Positions 21,901 through 33,900 of a stretch of 64,000 bases of DNA are shown here, in pieces; positions within the stretch are counted from its first letter, which is position 1, and each line of letters starts with the position of its first letter. The notes under the pieces were generated by a model, which saw only the letters and a program-made list of their open reading frames with translations, had not been told where the DNA came from and searched no databases. The translations under genes were made by a program, and so were the position numbers. Source of the DNA: Dendrocalamus latiflorus (lineage: Eukaryota; Streptophyta; Magnoliopsida; Poales; Poaceae); contig CM029632.1 in NCBI GenBank assembly GCA_017311315.1, positions 14,561,589 to 14,625,588 of the forward strand, written 5' to 3'.

Positions 21901-24900
21901 TCTACAGCATATGTTGATCGTGCTCATGGTCCTTCATGGCCACATCATCCTGGACATCAACTCGAAATGAAGGTTGTTCCTTATCGGATGCCTCTGGATG
22001 TTAAGCCTGTCAAGGGTTTGGGTATTTACCATCCCTTGGATTTCCGGGATAACGCCAAGCCCTCTTTACCTCTGTATGAACCATCTGCACTTCCCCAGGA
22101 AGATCCATTACAACTTATAAAGCAAATGCCTGTTACAGCTGCTGCTGTTGCAACTGCTGCAGTGGTTGCATCTTCAATGGTCGTCGCTGCAGCTAAATCT
22201 AGCAGTGATATTAAACTCGATGTGCCTGTTGCAGCTGCTGCCACTGCTGCTGCAGTTGTTGCTACGACTGCTGCTGTTAACAGGCAATACGAATACTTGG
22301 ATCCCGGTCATCAATTGCTTAGCTTGCCAAGTTCTTCAGAGGCAAATGAATCGATCCTAAGAGTTAGACATGATTTCTGGGATAAAGATCAGCTGGGAAT
22401 TGATAATGGACAAGATAATGCCCTCGAGCAAGAAAAGGATTTAGTTGAAGCACCTCAGATACCTGAAAGGATCTCTGACAAGTCGACTGGGATGGAGAGT
22501 GCAAGATCTGATATAGCTCTGGATGATGTCGCGGAGCTTGAAATCCAATGGGAAGAAATTACTCTGGGAGGACGTGTTGGGCTAGGTACAATTCTTGTTA
22601 TTTCAATAAATCCATTTTCTTCATTGCAATATTAATGAGACATGCCATTCCCTTGAAACAACATAAAACATACCCTAACATAACATAATGTTGTATTGTA
22701 TTTTCAATTTTGGTCCAACTTCCAACTTTCTCTTCTTGTGTGCCTCAGGATCTTTTGGAGAAGTGTACAGAGGGGAATGGCATGGAACAGTAAGTTTTTC
22801 ATTTAAAATGGCTCGTTGTATTTCTAAATTATCACCAGGTTGGGATAATAGGCCCAAACTTTTGGTCTAATGAGATCAAGTGAAATGAAGAAATACTAGG
22901 TTCTTATATCATAGTCAACATATTGCTAAGGATCAAATGACGTCTGCCTTTTGACCTTGTTAAAATTTAGCAATGATAAATTATCTTCGTCACTCTACTC
23001 ACTCTTGTTACAAATCGCACCTAGACACCTGACTATAATCTGAGGCACTAAATCATATTCTTGGATACTGCATGTGTAAATCAGACATATTTTGATAAAA
23101 ATATTTGGGACAGCTAGGCGCACCTCCCCCCACCCCCCGACAGTGTAATGCTTGTCGTAGCTATATCACTTCCTTAATCAGTTACTGCATGTGCCCACCT
23201 AAACTATAAGATGCTTCGCAGTTATTCGTTGAAAGTTGAAAATGTTAAAAGCAACGTGTGAAGAAATTGTTGACTTGATTAACTTGAACACTCTTCCTTT
23301 TTTCACTATGTTTTTCTGTGAATCCTAATAATTTCTTCCATTGCTTTTCTTGTTATGTTTTTTTTTTGGCATCATACCAATTTGCTCCTTGTGAAGGAAG
23401 TTGCAGTCAAGAAATTCTTGCAACAAGATATTTCAAGTGATGCTCTGGAAGAATTTAGAACTGAGGTATGTAAATTTCTGCAATCCAAATGTTTTAAGAC
23501 TAGGAAATGGAAAATTGTTAGCTTTAGCACTGATATGCTTGATTTTTTTAATGTGAATGAGCCAATAATTTTGTACCCATGAGACAGTCATAGGGATGCA
23601 AAACTTAACATATCTTCCATTTGGCTGAAATTTAATTTACCCTCATTATTCTTGTATTGGACATCTGATAAATACATATGTCTGAGTTGATATGGTCTAA
23701 TGCAGACATAGGCAGTCTGGCAACTGGCAAGAGTGTGTTTTGGCCAGGAGTTCAAGTTTACATTAGTGACAATAATTTAAGAATTGTCCTTTGAGCTCTA
23801 AAATAACACAACAGGGTTCATATTTGTTGGATTCTAGTGCTGGTTGTTAGGAAAGTGCAAGAGTGGTTGAACTGATTGATTCTGGAGATATCAATACAAC
23901 GCATATATATAGGCAAGGATGTCTAGGGTTTGGCTAATAGAAGTATGGGCCAACCTGGATCCTTGTCTATACTGAGTAGCTAATCAACCATACTAAACAC
24001 ATGTGGGTCTAAAGCCAAGAGCCCAAAGGGCAAGTGTAAGAAATCTGTCTAACACCCCCCCGCAGTCGAAGCGTCCGCACCTCGGACGTTGAGACTGGAC
24101 CTAAACTCATTGAATATCGAAGATGGAAGGCCCTTGGTGAAGATGTCGGCGTACTGGGAAGTGGTGGGAACATGCAGGACACGAAAATCGCCAAGAGCCA
24201 CTTTCTCCTGAACGAAGTGAAGGTCAATCTCAATGTGCTTGGTGCGCTGATGCTGGACGGGGTTGGAGGACATGTAGACTGAACTGATGTTGTCGCAATA
24301 CACCAGGGTGGTCTGCTGAGGTGGAGTATGCAGCTCCAACAGAAGATGACGTAGCCAGGAGGCCTCGGCAACAGCATTGGCCACACCGCGGTACTCAGCC
24401 TCTGCGCTGGAACGGGACACTGTGTTCTGACGCTTGGAGGACCAGGAGACCAGGTTATCTCCAAGAAACACGGCATAACCCGAGGTGGACTTGCGCGTGT
24501 CCGGGCAACCGGCCCAGTCAGCGTCAGAGTAAACCACGAGAGCAGACTGCGAGGAGGGCTGAAGGAAGAGGCCCAAGTGGAGAGTGCCACGAATGTACCG
24601 AAGAATCCGCTTGAGGGCAGCAAGGTGGGGCTCGCGAGGGTCATGCATATGGAGGCACACCTGTTGGACTGCATAAGAAATGTCCGGCCTGGTGAAGGTG
24701 AGATACTGGAGGGCCCCGGCTAAACTGCGGAAATCGCTGGGATCACTGACAGGAAGACCATCGGAGGCTGACACCTTCGGATTTGTGTCGACAGGGGTGG
24801 TGCATGGTTTGCAATCTGCCATGCCTGCGCGCTCCAGGATGTCCAGCATATACTGGCGCTGTGAGAGAAGACCCCCATGACACTTCTGCACATGTACCCC

Positions 24901-27900
24901 CAGAAAGTGATGGAGCTCACCGAGATCCTTCATAGAGAACTCATGCTGTAAGGCAGTGATGATGCGACGGAGAAGATCGGTAGATGAGGCGGTGAGGACG
25001 ATGTCATCAACATAGAGGAGCAGGTAGACAGTCTCAGAGCCGCGGTGGTAAACAAACAGCGATGTGTCAGACTTGGCCTCAAGAAATCCAAGGGAGAGCA
25101 GATAGGAGGCAAACCGGCTGTACCATGCACGGGGAGCCTGCTTGAGACCATAGAGTGATTTGTTCAGTCGGCAGACAAACTCCGGATGAGTGGAATCCTC
25201 GAATCTGGATGGCTGTGAACAATAGACTGTCTCGGACAAGGTCCCATGAAGAAAAGCGTTCTTCACATCAAACTGATGAATCGGCCACTGCCTGGAAAGA
25301 GCAAGAGCCAGCACTGTCCGCACTGTTGCTGGCTTCACCACTGGACTAAAAGTCTCGGCATAATCAACTCCCGGGCGCTGTGTGAAGCCGCGCAATACCC
25401 AACGAGCTTTGTACCTAGGGGTGAAAACGGATCGGATAGTTTCCGCCGGATCCGGACGGATACAGATTGTGTCGGATCGGATTTTTTTCGGATAGTTCTC
25501 GGATCGGATACAGATTTTTTTATCGGATACGGATACGAATACAGTAAGCCTAGTATCCGTCGAATACGGATACGGATTATCCGGATAATACGAAAACGGA
25601 TATCCGAGGGGAGGGGAGGGACTTTAATATTTATTTTTGATTTTTGGATTTCAGAAAAGCCTGGGAAATTCATTTAAGCTCAAAAAAATATGAAATAAAC
25701 TCCAAAAATTCACAGAAGTTCCTGGTGACATTTTGGACTTAAGAAAAATATTTCCAACTAATGTTGGTATTTAATTTTCATACTTAAAAATACTTTTTAA
25801 TTTCAAAAGTAGACCTTTAAACTCCAGAAAATCCAGGAAACCAAATAAATCCAAATAACTCCAAATAATTAATGTAAAGTAGGATTTTTATAGAAAATCA
25901 AAATATCATTTTATTTAATGTCTATTTTTTTTTGTTTTCACTTAATTTACTTTTCAAATCAGGCTTTTTCAAAAACAGAAAATCCAGGGCAAAACCCAAA
26001 AATAAAATTTAGGCAACAAAAATAATTATTTTAATTAATTAATTTTTATTTATTTATTTTTATTTTAATAAAAACCTGGCCTATTACAACTTGATGGATG
26101 AAATGGAGGAATGAAATGTTCTTATGTTGTTCAAATTGCTATCATGTCATCATGTGTATTCCATGAATTGCACGTTGTTGTTACTTATGTAGTTATGTTA
26201 TGTTCGACTATTGGGTATATTTTCATTGTGGATGAAAAGACTATGCTTGTTTAGATTTCATGAATGTTTTGACAAGATGAACTATTTACGTATTTTCGTT
26301 AATTTTGGATGTATAGTTTAAGAGGTTTTCATGTTCCGATAAATATTCGTAACCGTATTCGTTTCGATTCGTATTCGATTCGTATCTGTATTCGATATTA
26401 TTCGTATTCGTATTCGAGTTATCTGTATTTGTATCCGTATCCGAAAAAAATATGAAAACAAATATGGTAGAGGCATTATCCGTCCGTATCCGATACGTTT
26501 TCACCCCTATTTGTACCGCTCAAGAGAACCATCGGTGTGGAGTTTGTGCTTGAAGATCCATTTACCAGAAACGACATTCGCCGTGGCAGGGCGGGGAACC
26601 AAGTCCCAGGTATGGTTCTGCAAGAGAGCAGTGTACTCGTCCTCCATAGCTGCCCGCCAATTGGGGTCGGCAAGGGCGGTGCGGTACGTCCGAGGCACAG
26701 GCGACAGTGGCGTGGCGTGGTAGAGAGCAGGGAGCCGAAAACCGGACTTGGCGCGCGTTGTCATCGGGTGCTGATTCCGCATGGGAGACACTGGCACGGC
26801 ACCCGGGGGAAGCAGTGCCGGGGAGGACGCCGGCGCGCCTGAGGAAGTGCCAAGGGAGAGCTCGGGGTGGACACCGGTGGCGCACGCCGGGTGTAGACGT
26901 GGCGAAACCGGCGGTCAGCGTGATCCGCACATGGCGACGGAGGAGGGTCAGTGGTTGCACCGGGCTGTGCGGGCGCCGGAGTAGGAGGTGCCCTGCGCGA
27001 CGCATTGACCGCCGTTGTCATGCGTGGCAGGGTCGGGGGCGCAGTGTCCTCGACAGGGACGGGCGTGGCATTGTCCAAAGCCGCGCGTGGCATGGGCGCG
27101 GGGACTTCAGGACACACGAGGCCCATGCGCGCGGGGTGACCTGCAGGCAAAAAGGTGGGCGACGAGCCTATAGGCGCCGGCACCGGATTAGCGTAGTCAT
27201 CCAGAAAGGCAAAATCAGCCGTGGAGGGGGTGGAAGGAAGAGTGGCAAAGGGAAACGAGGTTTCATCAAAGATGACATGGCGGGAGAGGTAGACCCGATT
27301 GGAGGCCATGTCGAGACATCGATATCCCTTATGATGGGTGGAGTAGCCGAGGAAGGTACACAAGGCGGAACGAGGAGCAAGTTTGTGGGAGGCTGTGGCA
27401 GCAAGATTTGGGTAGCATTTGCACCCAAAGACGCGAAGATGCTCATAAGATGGGGAAGACCCGAAAAGAGCATGATGTGGTGTGGATAATTGTAGCGTCT
27501 TGGTAGGGAGGATGTTGAGGAGGTAAGTGGCGGTGGCCAAGGCCTCAACCCAATAGGATGGTGGCATAGACGCCTGAAACAAAAGCGAGCGAATGACATT
27601 GTTGATAGAACGGATGATACGCTCAGCTTTACCATTCTGTTGGGAGGTGTATGGGCAGGACATGCGTAGGTGGACGCCATGGGTGAGGAAGAACGTGCGG
27701 GCGCTAGAGTTGTCAAACTCGCGGCCATTGTCGCACTGAACTGCCTTAATGCTGGCGCCGAACTGGGTGGAAACAAAGGAGAAAAAGTTAGAAAGTGTCA
27801 TGAATGTGTCAGATTTGAGTCGAAGGGGAAACGTCCAAAGATGATGCGAACAATCATCGAGAATAAGTAGATAATACTTATAACCAGAAACACTTTCAAC

Positions 27901-30900
27901 TGGAGATGTCCAGAGGTCACAGTGTATAAGATCAAAATTGTGAGAAGCACGGGATGCCGACATAGGGAAAGGAAGACGAACATGTCGACCTAGTTGGCAA
28001 GCATGACAAATAGAAGGACCTAGGATTTTATTACATGAGGGAATAGCTGCAGAGCCCGCTAACTTAGACAAAACTTCTTGACCGGGGTGACCAAGCCGGC
28101 GATGCCAAAGAGGGGCGGAGGACTCGGCGAGGAAGGACTTGGCGACAGGAAGGCGCAGTGGGTAGAGCGGCCCGGAGCTATCGCACCTGATGATCACGTT
28201 CCGAGACCGAAGATCCTTCACAGAACAGCCAGTAGGGTCAAACTCAACAGAGCAGTCATTGTCAGATGTAAACTGGCGAACAGAAATGAGGTTCTTAATA
28301 AGTTTAGGGGAGACAAGAACATTATTGAGGCGAAGAGAACCATGAAGGTCGGCTGTCCCGGTCGATGTGACGGGAAGGAGGGAGCCGTCACCGACAACAA
28401 TAGAGGAAGGAATGGGATACCGAGAGGTGGAGGAGGGAGAGAGGATACCAGGGTCGGAGACCATGTGAGAGGTAGCTCCGGAGTCGAAATACCACTCGGG
28501 CTGGTGAGGGGGATTCAGCGTCATGGTGGAGAAGGTGCTGCTGAGGCTGTTCTGATCCCACGTGGGCAAGCCACCAGGAGCAGCGTAGTGGCCGGCAGCC
28601 TGCCCGACAGGAGGGACGTGGAACCCCGGCAGGCCTGCAGGCTGACCGTGAAGTCCCGTGGGCTAGCTGTGGAAGCCCGCCGGCTGGCCGTGAAAACCTG
28701 CAGGCTGGCCGTGAGAATCGGGAAGAATCCACTGATTCTGGGCGGCAGCCAGCAAGGCGTGAGGCTGTGGCGGCGCCTGAGGGGGAGACGGTGACTCGAC
28801 GAAGCGTCTCGGCGGTAGAGGGGCGAGGGGTGGCCGGGGACCGGGCCACATCTGGATGGTGCCGGTCCATGGGTTGTAGAAGCTGGGCCAACCGCCGGTC
28901 TGAGGTGTGCCGCCTGCGCCGGAGCCCTGGGAGGATGCGGAGCTCTGGCCAGCTCGACCAGAACACTTGCCGCGCCGTTCGCGGGAGTGGGGGGAACCAC
29001 CGCTACCTCCGCCCCCGACTCTGTTTCCGCCGCCGGAGCCACCGCCGAAGCTGCTTTGGGTCGAAGAAGATGGGGCGCGGTCGGCGGATGGTGCAGTATG
29101 TTGGCCACCGGAAGTGAGCAGGGTAGTGGCGGGTAAGGACCTGCGATTTGCCGTGTTGAGCTCTTCCAGGAGCAGGTCGGCGCGTGCCTCAAGGAAGGAA
29201 GGGAACGGCCGGCTTCGTTGAAGATGGAGACCGATGGCGGAGAACTTTTCGTTGAGGCCGCGAATGATGTTGAGGACGAGGGTGCGGTCGGCGACGACCT
29301 CCCCAAGATCAGCAAGAGCGTCGGCCGTGGCCTTGAAGCGTCGGCAGTAGTCGGCGATGGAGAGCTCCCCTTGGACGAAATTCCGGAACTCAGCGTCGAG
29401 GTAGAGGGCGCGTGATTCCCTGTTGCCGAGAAACTGAGTTTCAACTGCAAGCCAGGTGACGCGCGCGGTGGCTCGGCGTTCCAGTACGATCTCAACGAGG
29501 TCGGAGGAGAGAGTGCCGAGGAGCCAGGATTTGACGACACAATCCATGCGGAGCCAGTCGAGGAGGGTCGGATGGTGGTCGTCGGCGAGCACGTGATCTT
29601 TGAGGGAGAACTTCCCGAGGGCGAGGAGGAAGAGCTCGCGCCACCGGGAGTAATGGCCGGAGTTGAGCTCGAGGACCAGGGGAACCAAGGAGCGGATGTT
29701 TTGTACACCGACCGCCTGGGCATGGATGTTGGCGATGGCGGCGGCTTCGTGGAGAAGAGCATCGTGGAGAGGAAGAGGTGTTTCGTCCTCGAACTCTGCG
29801 TCGGCGGCGTCTCCAGTGGTGGCAGCGCGCTCGCGAGCGGCGCGCGCTAGGGCAGCGCGCTCACGTTCAGCGGCGAACTCGACGTCGGCGGCATCTTCAG
29901 TGGCGGCTGCGCGCTCGCGGGCGGCGCGCGCAAGGGCAGCGCGCTCGCGTTCGGCGGCCGCAACACGTGCGTGAGCGGCGGCGGCAGCCTCGCGCTCAGC
30001 CTCCTCGGCCCGCGCAAGAGCGGCGGCCCGGGATTTTGCGGCGGCGGCGAGGCGTGCGTTGGAGACGGCCGGAGCGACGTGAGCCATCTCCTCTGCCCTG
30101 GCGGCGGCTTCCTCAGCCCTGGCGACGGCAGATCACTCGACATGGCGCCGAGAAAACAGAGGAGACGGGAAAACAGAGGAATTAGGGTTGCGAGCGTAAA
30201 GAGCAAAAGTGCTCTGATACCATGTTGGATTCTAATGCTGGTTGTTAGGAAAGTGCAAGAGTGGTTGAACTGATTGATTCTGGAGATATCAATACAATGC
30301 ATATATATAGGCAAGGGTGTCTAGGGTTTGGCTAATAGAAGTATGGGCCAACCTGGATCCTTGTCTATACTGAGTAGCTAATCAACCATACTAAACACAT
30401 GTGGGCCTAAAGCCAAGAGCCCAAAGGGCAAGTGTAAGAAATCTGCCTAACAATATTGGTTACATTGGCAAACGTATAAATTGGGTTGGACCATTTTAAC
30501 AGTCCACATGATACTCATTTAATAAATGGTTCAGGTGGGGATTCACATGTCTGACCCATTCGACATGAGATGGCACAGTAATAAACCATTTAACAATGCT
30601 GTGTTCATCTGCAGATCTGCACAGTTTTAACAGCTAGACTATCAAAATTTAACAAGTTACAATTAGTTGACACGAACACAACATGATCTTTTATGATTTT
30701 CGTTTTAGCTTTATACACATTTGGGCCATAAAATAAGTTAGTGCTTGTGTGACTCCCTTGACATGGTATGACATGAAATGACCTATTGACATGTCTACTT
30801 TATAATGGTCATTCAATTTTTCCCCAATTTTTGTCCATGCTTTGTTAGATTTTAGGATTATTCACAACTGCACACTTTATTCATTGCAATGTTAGGTATA

Positions 30901-33900
30901 TATACAAGTCATCATGGGCCCTCATGGTCATTGGCCAACCTTAGACTAGACAGGCCACTTGGGCGGCCTTGTCAACCTGCACATATTACACATAACATGT
31001 TTGCGACACTCTTTCTTGCTCTATAGGTGCGAATAATGAAGAGATTGCGGCATCCAAATGTTGTTCTTTTGATGGGTGCTGTCACTCGTGTACCTAATCT
31101 TTCTATCGTGACTGAATTTCTTCCAAGGTACCTTTTGTTCCCGTGATTCAGACTTTTTTCTTTTGAATTTACAACTACTTCTAAATTTAATAATACCAAG
31201 TATTATTACCATACCAAATTTCACCTAGAATTTGATGTTTCTTAACACAATATCTTTCCTCTAACCTTTTGTTTCACATTGTTTTGCCAAAATGGATGGG
31301 TGGTTCATATTCTTTGTTTCCTTTCTGAATGACATAATGGTTTGTGAACTAATTACCCATAAATCAATGCTGTAGTAGGCTTTAAAGAGGCTAGTGTTGG
31401 ATGGCAGAAAGGAATATAGGTAGCAGAAATTACCTGGTGTTCCTATGCACTGTTCCAAGAATTTCTCTTTTTGGGGGGGGGGGGGGGGGGCTGTGACCAT
31501 CAGGGTTGAAAAAACCGGCGGTTACCAGAAAGAACCGATGGGTACCGGTACCGAAAATACCGGCTAGAATTTCTCAAATGTAAATTTGACTTTGTGACTA
31601 AATAATGCATTTCCTAGATTAGTTTAGGTATTTTTTATGATAGATTAACTATTGTATGAAGTAAAAATGCTTAAATTATTGCCTTAAGATGTCCCCACAT
31701 TTTGTAGGATATCCAGGCTAGGTAGCACATGCTAGTTTGAGATCATTCTCGGCCACAAGACTCTTCTTCCTATGAATCGTATGATAGCTCAAAGTCTATT
31801 CCGACTTATAGACGTCTAGATGCCAACTTATTACCTTCTGGTGATAATTCTCATTCCTCCTCAGACATCTCTTCTCATCCCACTTACCATTATAGAAATC
31901 AAGTCAATGCAAGAATTGTTTACTAGTGGGTGGAATCCGTATATTACCAACTAGTTTATAATCATTGGGTACAGTTTCTAAGTAATATTTGCATTATTCC
32001 AATTTCTAATTACCCAAAACCAGTTTTCTACTAGTTTTTGGACGGTTACCGGCCGTCAAACCGACCAAAATTCGAATTTCATTTGACGAATTTTGCCCAG
32101 TTTTTCTCTGGGTTTTTCGGTAACCAGCCAGTTACCGTTACTGGTCCCCTGACATGATTAGCCCCAATACCAATATTTCCAACCTTGGTGCCCATAGTAA
32201 CACCAGTTAATTTCTTGATATGGATCAACCATGTGACAAGTTGATGTGCAGGGTGTCTCAATCTTCACGACCAAAGAATCTCGACACGAACAGGTTAACT
32301 AGCTGGGAATACGCTAGTGAACTGCCGAATAATCACTTAACCACAACTCTGAGACTCCCATACCGATCATCACGAAGTGATGAACCAATTGAAGAGGATG
32401 AATAATATACATTCAGAACCTGCTAAAAACTGGAGGCAATTAACAAGATCCAGCGGAAGTTGAATACTCGACTCATGTCGACAGAACTCACAAAATTGTG
32501 GCAGAACGCCATTTCTGGAATATATTCAAATAACTAAAACTCTACATACAATAGTTGGCACTAGGCCTGGCTTATATAGCCGAACACAAAACTCAGAAAA
32601 CAACTACTACACTTTGGAATATGAAGGGGATTTCTCAAGGAAAAAGAACAGACTGGTTTTGGACAGAAACTGGCTAAAACAACTAAATCATCGGACTTAA
32701 TTTGATGTGGACGTGGCTCAAGGTGGGTTGCATAGATCTGACGCATAGGGGCCAATCCCTATCTTGGTGCACAGATGCAATCCTGTCAGTTTTCTTTGAA
32801 ACACATGGAAATAAAAAAGAAGTCTCCAACTCTGAATTGTAGATAATGTCGCGTTTCTCATATTTTTCCCTGGTTCGGTTTATATAGGAAGAAATCTGAG
32901 GTAGAGATAGGCAGTGACCAATTTGGACTCTGGTGTTATATCCAATTGGTGCAGAAGGAAACATCCTCTCGATACCTCTTTGGATTCGGATTGCACAAAT
33001 TGTTTCTGGCTCCTCTCTTTCAATTGAACCGATCCATGTTGGTGCACCAGTTTCTGGCTCAAGCCATGTGTTTCTGAGCCAAACCAAGGTTCTGAGTCAA
33101 ACATTTTCTTTATTGCATTAAGCTTCTCCATTTCTCTTTGTACGTTGATCCTGATGCACCTTTATTTGCACCAAGCTGCTGTACCTTTGCTTTACACCTC
33201 GTATCCTGCTCTCCTACATCAAGATGCTGCTGTTTTACAAGAAATGGTGCATGAACAGCACTTGGGACTGCATCATTTCTGTTACCCAATGCATGCGTGC
33301 CTTTTGTAAAAAGTGCAATATGCACTTTTTCCAAAAAAAAATGATGTAGTACTTGTAGTGTCACACATGCCAAATTTCATGGTAAAATTCATCCGTATTC
33401 TAGAGTACCAGGAAAGACAAGGACTACATGTTTTTCACAGTTTCACACACACTGCCTTTTCTTTTGTTCTCTACAGTACGGACGAATTGGACCTTAAAAT
33501 TTTGCATATGTGCATAGCATTAAATTTACTACATCTATGAATATTTTGGAACAGTGCATCATGTGCTTTAAAAAATGGGGCTGCTGTGTTCATGGGGGGC
33601 ATGAAATTCGCATTGTTTAGGTAACAACAAATACAGAAATGGATGTGTAAGAGTAATTTTAAAACTGATACACGTTGCAGGACACCAGCACTTGAGTGAG
33701 ACAACAAGTAGATATAGGCATATGGCTACATATATATAATAGATTAATCGTTAGGTGTAGATTATCATGTTTCTAATATTTTATTGTGTCAATTTCTAGA
33801 CACATTTGTTAGATGTGTATTATTGCCTGTATATTTTCCCTGTTGTATAAGGGATTACTTGCATATATGTCATACTTGTACTTGTATATGTATTAGCCCC

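Larger units (their letters stand above)
23825..30452 (-). mobile_element. Copia LTR retrotransposon 2 in kinase intron 6 (antisense)
   Basis: Two 230-bp LTRs (23825-24054 and 30223-30452) and a perfect 5-bp duplication ATATT (23820-23824 and 30453-30457) bound the element. Read on the minus strand, LTRs begin TGTTAG and end CCAACA. A canonical initiator-Met primer-binding site TGGTATCAGAGC (30211-30222) and a G-rich purine tract (24055-24063) are present. By hand the LTRs differ at 5 of 230 positions, all transitions, so it is a young insertion. It is inserted against the direction of the kinase gene. A 1.1 kb hAT element has landed inside its reverse transcriptase region (25416-26509). Confidence 0.95.

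Noticed and set aside
26707..28794. Plus-strand frames of 238-260 residues
   Set aside because: They are antisense shadows of the minus-strand Copia 2 integrase and protease.
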